Shown one piece after another: positions 19,041-27,743 of a stretch of 64,000 nt of DNA; position 1 is the first letter of the stretch, and each line of letters opens with the position of its first letter. The stretch covers positions 5,687,001 through 5,751,000 of the forward strand of contig NZ_CP107964.1 in assembly GCF_041434935.1 (NCBI RefSeq), read 5' to 3'. A model generated the notes under the pieces. That model did not search any database, was not told where the DNA came from, and saw nothing but the letters and a program-made list of their open reading frames with translations. Both the position numbers and the translations under genes were made by a program. Origin of the DNA: Kitasatospora sp. NBC_00374 (lineage in GTDB: Bacteria > Actinomycetota > Actinomycetes > Streptomycetales > Streptomycetaceae).

Positions 19041-20309
19041 TCAGGACGTCAGGATGGTGAGGATCTCCGCCGTGATCTCGTTCTCGTTGCGCTCGAAGTC
19101 GGGGCCGGTGAGCCGGTCCCGGTCGGAGGGCAGGCCGGTCAGCACCGGGGTGTGCAGGTGCCCGCCGGGGAGGGCGGGGGCGAGCTCCAGGCGGAGGCGG
19201 TTGCTGCGGTAGGCGACCTCGTTGGAGAGGTAGCCGCCGCCTCCGCCGGCCACCGCACGTGAGCCGGGCGTCGGTCCGTCGGGCAGGTCCACCGGCTCGC
19301 TCTGCCCGGCCGGTATCTCGCTGACCTGGGTGTTGAGCAGGACGGGGTACGGCGTCTGGGTCGCTGCCGTCATGGCGTCCGTCGGCAGGGTGGTGGCGAT
19401 GAACTCCGCGCCCGGGCCCAGACCCGGCGCGTCGACCGGGTGGTCGTAGCTGCCGCCGGAGAGCGCGCCCTGGTTGTCCGGGTACGGATCCGCCGAGCGG
19501 GCCCGCCCGGCCCAGGCCTCCAGGGTGAACAGTCCCGGGTACCCCTGGCTGATCGTGGTGATCAGATCGGCCGACCGCGGTCCGGCGGCCATTCTGGGGC
19601 CGAAGGCGCGCTCGACGATCCCGCGGTCGAAGTCCTCGTACCGGACCGGGAGGACGACGGCCCGGATCTCGGCGGTGCCGCCGTTCGCCAGGGGCACCTT
19701 GCGGCCGTTGAGCCGGAGGGCGGCCGAACCCGAGGGGTTGGCCGTCCGGATGTCCCCGTCGAGGCCGAACGGGTCGAAGCCACTGATGAACACCCGTCGC
19801 ACGCCGGGGGTTGTGCTGAAACCGTTGTTGGTGAGGCCGCGGGAGGCGTCCTCGAAACGGGCTCGCAGGGTCGAGGTGTCGACCGGGAAACCCGGCTGCC
19901 AGGAGGCGAGTTGGGCGGTCATCGCGACTCTGGTCCAGTACAGCGGACGGTCGTCCCCGGGGGCCAGGTCGCCGCCGGGACGCCGGCCCTGGGCGCGGCC
20001 GACCGCCGACTGCCACAGCGCCTCGCCCCAGGAGTCCATCAACTGCCCCGCCTCGACCGGGTTCCGGACGCTGCACAGGGCGGCCGGGAAGCGGGCGGTG
20101 AAGGTGGTCAGCCCGGCCCGGTCGGTGAGGGCGGCGGTCCGCGGGTCGCGGAGTCTGCTCTGCTCGCGGTCGGGTGCGGCGACGGTGGTGCGGCAGCCGG
20201 CCGAGGTGCCCGCGTCGGCGTGGGCCGGCGGGGCTGCCAGCACCGCCGCCGCGCTGAGCAGCGCGGCGGCCAGGGGGAGATGGCGGGAGGGTTTCATGCC
20301 GTGTGACAT
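19041..20309 (-). CDS. secreted pyroglutamyl-peptidase-like protein, Cys replaced by Ser
   Basis: A 422-residue exported protein with a signal peptide (hydrophobic residues 11-26, cleavage near AHA-DA at 30) and a C15-like domain from about residue 172: VFISGFDPFG then NPSG, equivalent to the GFEPFG...NPS start of pyrrolidone-carboxylate peptidases. The catalytic Glu aligns with Glu264 (FTLEAWAGRA) and the His with His386 (GGHLHTP). The nucleophile position in the YVCN-type motif reads YLSN, giving Ser362. It may be a serine-based variant or an inactive, binding form. Residues 31-170 are an extra domain of unknown function. ATG 20309 has GGAGAGG ten bases upstream; an ATG at 20297 lacks one. 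Confidence 0.75.
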   Translation of the reverse strand: MSHGMKPSRHLPLAAALLSAAAVLAAPPAHADAGTSAGCRTTVAAPDREQSRLRDPRTAALTDRAGLTTFTARFPAALCSVRNPVEAGQLMDSWGEALWQSAVGRAQGRRPGGDLAPGDDRPLYWTRVAMTAQLASWQPGFPVDTSTLRARFEDASRGLTNNGFSTTPGVRRVFISGFDPFGLDGDIRTANPSGSAALRLNGRKVPLANGGTAEIRAVVLPVRYEDFDRGIVERAFGPRMAAGPRSADLITTISQGYPGLFTLEAWAGRARSADPYPDNQGALSGGSYDHPVDAPGLGPGAEFIATTLPTDAMTAATQTPYPVLLNTQVSEIPAGQSEPVDLPDGPTPGSRAVAGGGGGYLSNEVAYRSNRLRLELAPALPGGHLHTPVLTGLPSDRDRLTGPDFERNENEITAEILTILTS

Positions 20310-20395
20310 TACACTTGCACCTCTCCGGTGGGCAGGGGGCGGAGCCGGCCGGCGAACGTCCCGGCGCGGCCCCGTCGTGCCGTGGTGACTGGGCG

Positions 20396-20794
20396 TCAGT
20401 GCGGGCTGGTGCAGGTGGTCGACTGGAGTTCGGCCCGGCCGGCCGGGCCCCCGGTGGCGCAGACCAGGGTGAGGAACTCGGTGGTGACGACCGGCGTGCT
20501 GAGCTGGATCGAGCCCGTCTGGACGCGGGTGGCCGAGGCGACCGTCTCCCACGGGCTGCCCCAGGCGCGCTGGATCTTCACCTCCACTCGCAGGAGGGTG
20601 AGTTGGCTGCTGCTGGCGGCGCTGATCCGGGCCGAGCCGACGACGCCGGCGCCGGTGGGCTGATGCCAGGCGCACGGGGTGTTCGCCAGGCTGGGACAGG
20701 AGGCCTTCACCGGGGCTGCAGCGGTGGACGGGCCGACGGTGAGGGCGAGGATTCCGGCCGTTGCCGCCACCAGGCTTGCGATACGCGAAATCAT
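20396..20794 (-). CDS. small secreted protein of unknown function
   Basis: A 132-residue protein with a clear Sec signal peptide (residues 1-26, ILALTVGPSTAAA) and no cytoplasmic features. The mature part is short, with four Cys that could make two disulfides (near residues 33, 41, 111 and 127) and a beta-rich composition. I do not recognise the family. AAAGGAG nine bases before the ATG fixes the start. It lies 86 bases upstream of, and in the same direction as, the pyroglutamyl-peptidase-like gene, so both exported proteins may share a transcript. Confidence 0.7.
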   Translation of the reverse strand: MISRIASLVAATAGILALTVGPSTAAAPVKASCPSLANTPCAWHQPTGAGVVGSARISAASSSQLTLLRVEVKIQRAWGSPWETVASATRVQTGSIQLSTPVVTTEFLTLVCATGGPAGRAELQSTTCTSPH

Positions 20795-20853
20795 GGCGCT
20801 GTTCTCCTTTGAATCAGAGCCGGTTGGCTTGCTGTGGCGAGCATGTCATATCT

Positions 20854-20869
20854 GTGACGGAACAGTCAC
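20854..20869. promoter_or_regulatory. candidate operator before the small secreted protein gene
   Basis: GTGAC and GTCAC separated by six bases form a perfect palindrome about 60 bases upstream of the ATG on the minus strand, in a locally AT-richer stretch likely to hold the promoter. Function is inference. Confidence 0.3.
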
Positions 20870-20980
20870 TGTGGGTTGTCTCACGTTTGAATCGGCGCCG
20901 GAACGTTCGGTCGGGCGTCAGGCGTGGGTTCGGCGGCCCATGGCCGGCGACCGATGGCGGATGACGGGCGGCGAACGACA

Positions 20981-21020
20981 GCGGGCGGATGACAGATGGT
21001 GAAATCTGTCATCCGCCCGC
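20981..21020 (-). terminator. terminator of the sucrase/ferredoxin-like gene
   Basis: GCGGGCGGATGACAGAT (20981-20997) pairs perfectly over 17 bp with 21004-21020 across a 6-base loop, 30 bases past the stop of the minus-strand gene. Confidence 0.85.
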
Positions 21021-21050
21021 CAGTGGCGCCGGCCCGGCCCGGACGCCCCC

Positions 21051-21953
21051 TCAGAACGCCTCGACCGAAACGACGTCCATCCGCACCGGCACCCCCGGCG
21101 CCTTCCCGCAGCTCTCCGGCCGCGGCGGCTCGCTGACCCCGGCGACGACCGAAACACGCCAGCGCCGCCCGTCCCGGTGCGTCACCACGACGGCCCACCG
21201 CCCCTCGCCACCGGCCCGCTGAACCAACGTCAGCTCCTCGGCCCCGGTCTCACCGGTCAGCCCGCGCACCGCCTGCTCGGCCGCCTGCCCGGGCCGCTCC
21301 CAGCAGGAACGCCCCCGCGACCACTCCGGCACCGTGTGCCCGTTCGCCGTCGCGGTCAGCACCTCCTTGGCGGCTGCGCCGCTCAACCGCCCGTACGCGT
21401 AGCCGAACGGCAGCACCAGCATGGTCGGCGAGAACCGGTGCCCGCCGAGGTGCGTGACCTCCCAGACCTCGGCGTGGCCGGCGCTCGCCAGCTCAGCCGC
21501 CAGCGGCCGTCCGAGCACCGCGCAGCACTGGTCCCGCCGCCCGTTGGTGCACACGAGGGCGATCGGGTCGCCGACGTGCTCGCTGCCGAGGCCGCCGTGC
21601 ACGCCCGCGCCGAGCGCGGTGAAGTCGAGCGCCCGCAGTTCCGCCGGATCGGCCACGCTCATCCTGCGCACCCAGGAGGCACCCGGCCGGGTGTGCGCGA
21701 CGATCACCTGGCGCAGTGCCTCGGGCCGCAGGTCCGCGTGGCGCCCGGGCCTGCGGATCAGGGCGATCCGGACCCCGGTGCCGGCCGCGGCCCGGTCCAG
21801 GGTCCGGCCCAGCTCGGGGTCCAGGTGACTCTCGGTGAGCGCCTTCGCCCCCCAGGGGCCGGCCTGCTCCACCAGCACCCAGGTGGTGGCGGTCGCCGCG
21901 GTCGCGGCCAGCGGCTCGGTCAGTTCGCGGGACAGCGTTGTACAGGTGCTCAC
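21051..21953 (-). CDS. sucrase/ferredoxin-like protein
   Basis: A 300-residue member of the sucrase/ferredoxin-like (thioredoxin-fold [2Fe-2S]) family. The metal-binding part is CTNGRRDQCCAVLGRPLA (about residues 132-149) with a following THLGGHRFSPTMLVLP, the typical Cys and His ligands. Family members are presumed electron carriers; the name sucrase is historical. A C-terminal Cys-containing domain (CGKAPGVPV) completes it. No signal peptide is seen, so it is cytoplasmic. The ATG at 21953 is followed by the family's usual Thr/Ala-rich start. It is a single-gene unit ending in a long hairpin. Confidence 0.85.
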   Translation of the reverse strand: MSTCTTLSRELTEPLAATAATATTWVLVEQAGPWGAKALTESHLDPELGRTLDRAAAGTGVRIALIRRPGRHADLRPEALRQVIVAHTRPGASWVRRMSVADPAELRALDFTALGAGVHGGLGSEHVGDPIALVCTNGRRDQCCAVLGRPLAAELASAGHAEVWEVTHLGGHRFSPTMLVLPFGYAYGRLSGAAAKEVLTATANGHTVPEWSRGRSCWERPGQAAEQAVRGLTGETGAEELTLVQRAGGEGRWAVVVTHRDGRRWRVSVVAGVSEPPRPESCGKAPGVPVRMDVVSVEAF

Positions 21954-22085
21954 CCGGCCAACCCTACTCGTCGTCCACCGGCCCGGATCGGCGCTGCCGC
22001 AGGCCTTCCGGGGGCGCAGGGCACGCGTCGGGTCCGTACGCGCAGGGAGTCCGGCAGGCCGTGCGGACCGCGCGGGCTGCGACCA

Positions 22086-22123
22086 ATGAGGACGGGGGCG
22101 CCCGCAGGCGCCCCCGTCCTCAT
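22086..22123 (-). terminator. parC terminator, 17-bp perfect stem
   Basis: ATGAGGACGGGGGCGCC (22086-22102) pairs without mismatch with 22107-22123 over a 4-base loop, 17 bases past the parC stop. Confidence 0.9.
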
Positions 22124-22139
22124 GTCCACCGGCCCGGCG

Positions 22140-24587
22140 CTACAGGCGCCCGCCGATGGCCGCGATCTTCGCCGTCACCGGCGACCCCGAGCCGTCCCGG
22201 CGCGGGTCCCGCTCCGGCAGCTGGACCGGCGAGCCGTTCGCCCCCGCCGCGTGGGCCGGCTCCGCGCCCGCCCAGGCGAACACCAGGGCGTCCTCGCCAC
22301 GCAGGAAGCGCTGGCACCGCACACCACCGGTCGCCCGCCCCTTGCGCGGGTACTGCTCGAACGGCGTGACCTTCCAGCTGGTCTGCTCGCCGCCGGTCAG
22401 CGTGTCCGACCCGGTCGCGACCGAGACCACCACCGCGTCCGCCGCCGGGTCCACCGCCGTGAACGACAGCACCCGGGCGCCGTCCGACAGCTTGATACCC
22501 GCCATACCGCCGGCCGGCCGTCCCTGCGGCCGGACCTGACCCGCCGGATAGCGCAGCAGCTGGGCGTCCGAGGCGATGAACACCAGGTCCTCCTCGCCCG
22601 TCCGCAGCTCCACCGCACCGACCACCGTGTCACCCTCCTTGAGGGCGATCACCTCGAACTCGTCCTTGTTGGCCGGCCACTCCGGCACCACGCGCTTGAC
22701 CACACCCTGCGCCGTCCCCAGCGCCAGACCCGGCGACGACTCGTCCAGCGTGGTCAGCGCCAGCGCCCGCTCCCCGGCCTCCAGCCGCAGGAACTCGCTC
22801 ACCGCGGCCCCGCCCGCCAGCGCCGACGTGCCCGGCGGCAGCGCCGGCAGGTCGATCACCGGAAGCCGCAGCACCCGGCCCGCCGTCGTCACCACACCCA
22901 CGTCCGCCCGCGCGGTGGCCGGCACCGCCGAGGCCACCGCGTCGTGCTTGGCCCGCGAACCGCCCGACTCCAGCGGCTCGCCGTCCGCCGTCCGCGCCAG
23001 CAGACCCGTCGAGGACAGCAGCACCCGGCACGGGTCGTCCGCCACCTCCAGTGGCACCGACAGCGCCGCACTCGGCACCGTCCCCGCCTCCAGCAGCACC
23101 GTCCGCCGCTCGGTACCGAACTGCTTCGACACCGCGGCCAGCTCGCCCGACACCACATTGCGCAGCTTGGTGTCCGACTCCAGGATCTCGGTGAGCTCCT
23201 GGATCTCCTTGTTGAGCTTCGCCTGCTCGCTCTCCAGCTCCACCCGGTCGAACCGGGTGAGCCGGCGCAGCGGGGTGTCCAGGATGTACGCCGTCTGCGT
23301 CTCGGACAGCCCGAACCGGGCCATCAGGCGGTCCTTCGCCTGCGACGCGTCGTCGCTGGAACGAATGATCGCGATGACCTCGTCGATGTCGACCAGCGCG
23401 ACCAGCAGACCCTCGACCAGGTGCAGCCGGTCCTGCCGCTTGCGCCGCCGGAACTCGCTGCGCCGGCGCACCACCTCGAAGCGGTGGTCGACGTAGACCT
23501 CCAGCAGCTCCTTCAGGCCCAGCGTCAGCGGCTGGCCGTCCACCAGCGCCACGTTGTTGATGCCGAAGGTCTCCTCCATCGGCGTCAGCTTGTACAGCTG
23601 CTCCAGCAGCGCCTCCGGCACGAAGCCGTTCTTGACCTCGATCACCAGCCGCAGGCCGTGCTCACGGTCGGTCAGGTCCTTGACGTCCGCGATGCCCTGC
23701 AGCTTCTTCGAACCGACCAGGTCCTTGATCTTCGCGATCACCTTCTCCGGACCGACGCTGTACGGCAGTTCGGTGACCACGATGCCCTTGCGGCGGGCCG
23801 TCACCGCCTCCACCGACACCGTCGCCCGGATCCTGAACGTGCCGCGGCCCGACTCGTACGCGTCCCGGATCCCCGACAGCCCGACGATCCGGCCGCCCGT
23901 CGGCAGGTCCGGACCCGGGATGAAACGCATCAGCGTCTCCAGGTCCGCACCCGGGTGCTTGATCAGGTGCCGCGCGGCCGCCACCACCTCCGCCAGGTTG
24001 TGCGGCGGCATGTTGGTCGCCATCCCGACCGCGATCCCGGACGTGCCGTTCACCAGCAGGTTCGGGAACGCCGACGGGAGCACCGACGGCTCCTGCTCAC
24101 TGCCGTCGTAGTTCGGGGCGAAGTCGACGGTGTCCTCGTGGATCGACTCCACCATCGCCATCGACGCGGCCGTCAGCCGCGACTCGGTGTACCGCATCGC
24201 GGCCGGCGGATCGTCGTTGCCCAGCGAACCGAAGTTCCCGTGCCCGTCGATCAGCGGCAGCCGCATCGAGAACGGCTGCGCCATCCGCACCACGGAGTCG
24301 TAGATCGACGCGTCACCATGCGGGTGCAGCCGGCCCATCACCTCGCCGACCAGCCGCGCACACTTCACATGCCCGCGCTCCGGGCGCAGGCCCATCTCGT
24401 TGGCCTGGTAGAGGATCCGCCGGTGCACCGGCTTCAGGCCGTCCCGCGCGTCCGGCAGGGCGCGGGAGTAGATGACCGAGTAGGCGTACTCAAGGAACGA
24501 GCCCTGCATCTCGTCCACGACGTCGACATCGAGGATCCGCTCCTCGAAGTCTCCGGGCGGCGGGGTGGGCGAACTGCGGCGGGCCAT
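22140..24587 (-). CDS. parC: DNA topoisomerase IV subunit A (ParC)
   Basis: An 815-residue type IIA topoisomerase breakage-reunion subunit, partner of ParE. The quinolone-resistance-type region HPHGDASIYDSVVRM (residues 88-102) and the catalytic Tyr133 in AAMRYTESRL are intact, followed by the coiled-coil gate (ILESDTKLRNVVSGELAAV) and a six-bladed C-terminal beta-pinwheel with degenerate repeats. The canonical GyrA box is absent from the C-terminus, which supports ParC. The ATG at 24587 follows the start MARRSSPTPPPGDFEERIL typical of actinomycete ParC. It faces parE across several unrelated genes and is divergent from the M16 peptidase operon. Confidence 0.95.
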   Translation of the reverse strand: MARRSSPTPPPGDFEERILDVDVVDEMQGSFLEYAYSVIYSRALPDARDGLKPVHRRILYQANEMGLRPERGHVKCARLVGEVMGRLHPHGDASIYDSVVRMAQPFSMRLPLIDGHGNFGSLGNDDPPAAMRYTESRLTAASMAMVESIHEDTVDFAPNYDGSEQEPSVLPSAFPNLLVNGTSGIAVGMATNMPPHNLAEVVAAARHLIKHPGADLETLMRFIPGPDLPTGGRIVGLSGIRDAYESGRGTFRIRATVSVEAVTARRKGIVVTELPYSVGPEKVIAKIKDLVGSKKLQGIADVKDLTDREHGLRLVIEVKNGFVPEALLEQLYKLTPMEETFGINNVALVDGQPLTLGLKELLEVYVDHRFEVVRRRSEFRRRKRQDRLHLVEGLLVALVDIDEVIAIIRSSDDASQAKDRLMARFGLSETQTAYILDTPLRRLTRFDRVELESEQAKLNKEIQELTEILESDTKLRNVVSGELAAVSKQFGTERRTVLLEAGTVPSAALSVPLEVADDPCRVLLSSTGLLARTADGEPLESGGSRAKHDAVASAVPATARADVGVVTTAGRVLRLPVIDLPALPPGTSALAGGAAVSEFLRLEAGERALALTTLDESSPGLALGTAQGVVKRVVPEWPANKDEFEVIALKEGDTVVGAVELRTGEEDLVFIASDAQLLRYPAGQVRPQGRPAGGMAGIKLSDGARVLSFTAVDPAADAVVVSVATGSDTLTGGEQTSWKVTPFEQYPRKGRATGGVRCQRFLRGEDALVFAWAGAEPAHAAGANGSPVQLPERDPRRDGSGSPVTAKIAAIGGRL

Positions 24588-24679
24588 CGCGGCGGGGCTC
24601 CCTTGCGTCAGTCGGCTGCGTCAGATCTTGTCGGACCGAGTCTGTGATAACTGAGTCGAACCGTACGGAGGCACGGCGC

Positions 24680-24808
24680 CCCCCATTGTGGACCCTCCCG
24701 CCGACAGCCACTGCCGCAGGCCACCCGCCGCCCCCGCTTCCGCCCGTGGCGAACGCGCCCCGCGCGCGGACACATCACGCACCGTTGCGCGTTACACCAC
24801 AATGGGGG
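24680..24808. promoter_or_regulatory. 12-bp inverted repeat between divergent parC and M16 operon
   Basis: CCCCCATTGTGG (24680-24691) and its exact reverse complement (24797-24808) sit 105 bases apart. Each copy contains a CACAAT -10-like hexamer pointing outward, one 98 bases before parC and the other 97 bases before the M16 gene. This symmetry suggests paired divergent promoters or a shared operator. No clear -35 elements were seen. Confidence 0.45.
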
Positions 24809-24899
24809 AACGCCATCCGCCCCCTGACCAAGCCGAAGACGGAACGCCTCCCGCCTCCACGGAAGACCGACCGCTTCCCCGAAAGGACCGGAAACCCGC

Positions 24900-26237
24900 A
24901 TGGCCAACCCGGCTCCCGCCTCCACCCGAGGCCTCGCCATCACCGAGCACCGCCTGGCCAACGGCCTGCGGGTGGTGCTGTCCGAGGACCACCTCACCCC
25001 GGTCACCGCCGTCTGCCTCTGGTACGACGTCGGCTCCCGACACGAGGTCAAGGGCCGCACCGGCCTGGCCCACCTCTTCGAGCACCTGATGTTCCAGGGC
25101 TCCGCCAACGTCAGCAACAACGGCCACTTCGAGCTGGTCCAGGGCGCCGGCGGCTCGCTCAACGGCACCACCAGCTTCGAGCGCACCAACTACTTCGAGA
25201 CCATGCCCGCCCACCAGTTGGAGCTCGCCCTCTGGCTCGAGGCCGACCGCATGGGCTCGCTGCTCGTCGCCCTCGACGAGACCTCGATGGAGAACCAGCG
25301 CGACGTCGTCAAGAACGAACGCCGCCAGCGCTACGACAACGTGCCCTACGGCACCGCCTTCGAGAAGCTCACCGCACTCTCCTTCCCGGACGGCCACCCG
25401 TACCACCACACCCCGATCGGCTCCATGGCCGACCTGGACGCGGCCACCCTGGAGGACGCCCGCACGTTCTTCCGCACGTACTACGCGCCCAACAACGCCG
25501 TGCTCTCCATCGTCGGCGACCTCGACCCCGAGCAGACCATCGCCTGGGTCGAGAAGTACTTCGGCAGCATCCCCGCCCACGACGGCAAGCAGCCCCCGCG
25601 CGACGGCACCCTCCCCGACACCCTCGGCCGCGAGGTCCGCGAGGTCATCCACGAGGACGTCCCCTCCCGCGCGCTGATGGCCTCCTACCGCCTCCCGCAC
25701 GACGGCACCCGCGAGGCCGACGCCGCCGACCTGGCCCTCACCATCCTCGGCTCCGGCGAATCCAGCCGCCTCTACAACCGCCTGGTCCGGCACGACCGCA
25801 CCGCCGTCGCCGCCAGCTTCGGCCTGCTCCGCCTCGCCGGCGCACCCTCGCTCGGCTGGCTCGACGTGAAGACCTCCGGCGACGCCACCATCGAGCAGAT
25901 CCAGGCCGCCGCGGACGAGGAACTCGCCCGCTTCGCCACCGAAGGCCCCACCGCCGAGGAACTCGAACGCGCCCAGGCCCAGATCGAACGCGAGTGGCTC
26001 GACCGGCTCACCACCGTCGCCGGCCGCGCCGACGAACTCTGCCGCTTCGCCGTCCTGTTCGGCGACCCCGAGCTGCTCAACAACGCCCTCACCAAGGTCC
26101 TCGACGTCACCGCCGAGGAGGTCAGGGCCGTCGCCGCCGCCCGACTCCACCCCGAGAACCGGGCCGTCCTCGTCTACGAACCCACCACCGACGACGACAC
26201 CACCGCCGACACGACCACCGAGGAGACGGCGGCATGA
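24900..26237 (+). CDS. M16 zinc metallopeptidase, catalytic subunit
   Basis: A 445-residue M16B peptidase. The inverted zinc motif HLFEH lies at residues 58-62 (H58, E61, H62) with the third ligand Glu near residue 140 (VVKNERRQR). The second half carries the inactive M16 C-domain. Family enzymes cleave small peptides in a closed chamber; substrates here are unknown. The start ATG has AAAGGA somewhat far upstream. It overlaps by 4 bases the next gene, which lacks the zinc motif, matching the active/inactive heterodimer plan of mitochondrial processing peptidase-like M16B pairs. No signal peptide is visible. Confidence 0.92.
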   Translation: MANPAPASTRGLAITEHRLANGLRVVLSEDHLTPVTAVCLWYDVGSRHEVKGRTGLAHLFEHLMFQGSANVSNNGHFELVQGAGGSLNGTTSFERTNYFETMPAHQLELALWLEADRMGSLLVALDETSMENQRDVVKNERRQRYDNVPYGTAFEKLTALSFPDGHPYHHTPIGSMADLDAATLEDARTFFRTYYAPNNAVLSIVGDLDPEQTIAWVEKYFGSIPAHDGKQPPRDGTLPDTLGREVREVIHEDVPSRALMASYRLPHDGTREADAADLALTILGSGESSRLYNRLVRHDRTAVAASFGLLRLAGAPSLGWLDVKTSGDATIEQIQAAADEELARFATEGPTAEELERAQAQIEREWLDRLTTVAGRADELCRFAVLFGDPELLNNALTKVLDVTAEEVRAVAAARLHPENRAVLVYEPTTDDDTTADTTTEETAA

Positions 26238-27625
26238 GCACCGACCCCACCCCCGCGATGACCTTCCACCCCCAGCCCCGGCCCGGCACCCCCACCCCGT
26301 GGGCCTTCCCTGCACCCGAGCGCGCCACCCTGGCCAACGGCCTCACCGTGCTCCACTGCCACCGCCCCGGCCAGCAGCTGGTCGCCGTCGACATCGTCAT
26401 CGACGCCCCGCTCGCCGCCGAACCCGAAGGCCTGGACGGCGTCGCCAACATCCTCGCCCGCGCCCTCAGCGAGGGCACCGACACCCTCACCGCCGAGGAG
26501 TACGCCGGCGAGCTGGAACGCGCCGGCGCCACCCTCGACGCCCACGCCGACCACCCCGCCATCCGCGTCTCCCTCGAAGTGCCCGCCTCCCGCCTCGAAC
26601 GCGGACTCACCCTGCTCGGCGACGCCCTGCGCGCCCCCGCCCTGCCCACCGACGAGATCGAGCGCCTGGTCGCCAACCGGCTCGACGAGATCGTCCACGA
26701 GCAGGCCAACCCGGCGCGGCGCTCCGCCAAGGCCCTCTACGCCACCCTCTTCGACGACGCCGACCGCCTCTCCCGCCCCCGCAGCGGCACCGCCGACACC
26801 GTCAAGACCATCGACCGCCCCGCCGTCCAGGCCTTCTACGACGCCCACGTCCGACCGGCCACCGCCAGCGCCGTGGTCGTCGGCGACCTCACCGGCATCG
26901 ACCTGATCCCGCTGCTCGAAACCACCCTCGGCCGCTGGACCGGCAGCACGGACGCCCCCAGCGTGCACGCCCCCGTCACCGCCGACGACACCGGCCGCGT
27001 CGTCATCGTCGACCGCCCCGGCTCCGTCCAGACCCAGCTCCTGATCGGCCGGATCGGCCCCGACCGCCACGACCCCGCCTGGGCGGCCCAGATCCTCGGC
27101 ACCTACTGCCTCGGCGGCACCCTCACCTCCCGCCTCGACCGCGTCCTGCGCGAGGAGAAGGGCTACACCTACGGCGTCCGCTCCTTCGCCCAGCCGCTGC
27201 GCTCCGCGGCCGACGGCTCCGGCCGCGCCCTGCTCGCCATCAGCGGCTCGGTGGACACCGCCTCCACCGCCCCCGCCCTCGCCGACACCTGGACCATCCT
27301 GCGGACCCTCGCCGCCGAGGGCCTCACCGACGCCGAGCGCGAGGACGCCGTCCAGTTCCTGGTCGGCGTCGCCCCACTCAAGTTCGAGACGGCCGGCTCC
27401 GTCGCCGCCACCCTCGCCGACCAGGTCGAGCAGTACCTGCCCGACGACTTCCAGGCCGAGGTCTACCGCGAGCTCGCCGAACTCGGCACCGACGCGGCCA
27501 CCGAGGCCGTCGTCGCCGCCTTCCCCCCGGACCGCCTGGTCACCGTCCTGGTCGGCGACGCCTCCGTGATCGCCGAACCGGTCAAGGAACTCGGCATCGG
27601 CGACGTCACCGTGATCGCCAACTGA
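26234..27625 (+). CDS. M16 peptidase-like protein, non-catalytic subunit
   Basis: A 463-residue M16B homologue. At the position of the zinc motif it reads GVANILARALSEGT, so neither His nor Glu ligands are present. The C-terminal domain keeps the substrate-binding segment around EEKGYTYGVRSF (Arg/Tyr pair), which in M16 heterodimers is supplied by the inactive partner. It overlaps the catalytic subunit gene (ATGA) and should be made in equal amounts. Role: substrate binding and completion of the chamber, inferred from the family. A hairpin follows the stop. Confidence 0.92.
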   Translation: MSTDPTPAMTFHPQPRPGTPTPWAFPAPERATLANGLTVLHCHRPGQQLVAVDIVIDAPLAAEPEGLDGVANILARALSEGTDTLTAEEYAGELERAGATLDAHADHPAIRVSLEVPASRLERGLTLLGDALRAPALPTDEIERLVANRLDEIVHEQANPARRSAKALYATLFDDADRLSRPRSGTADTVKTIDRPAVQAFYDAHVRPATASAVVVGDLTGIDLIPLLETTLGRWTGSTDAPSVHAPVTADDTGRVVIVDRPGSVQTQLLIGRIGPDRHDPAWAAQILGTYCLGGTLTSRLDRVLREEKGYTYGVRSFAQPLRSAADGSGRALLAISGSVDTASTAPALADTWTILRTLAAEGLTDAEREDAVQFLVGVAPLKFETAGSVAATLADQVEQYLPDDFQAEVYRELAELGTDAATEAVVAAFPPDRLVTVLVGDASVIAEPVKELGIGDVTVIAN

Positions 27626-27638
27626 CCACGGACCCCGC

Positions 27639-27670
27639 GGGCCCGGTGGAGCAGCAGCTCCGCCGGGCCC
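27639..27670 (+). terminator. terminator of the M16 operon
   Basis: GGGCCCGG and CCGGGCCC plus an inner GGAG/CTCC, joined through one U-G wobble, form a 13-bp stem with a 6-base loop just after the second M16 gene. Confidence 0.75.
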
Positions 27671-27743
27671 CTCGCACATCCGCAGACCGGCCGAGGGCCG
27701 AGCGGCCTGCCACCGACCGGCCGAGACAGGGGAAGACACGCAG

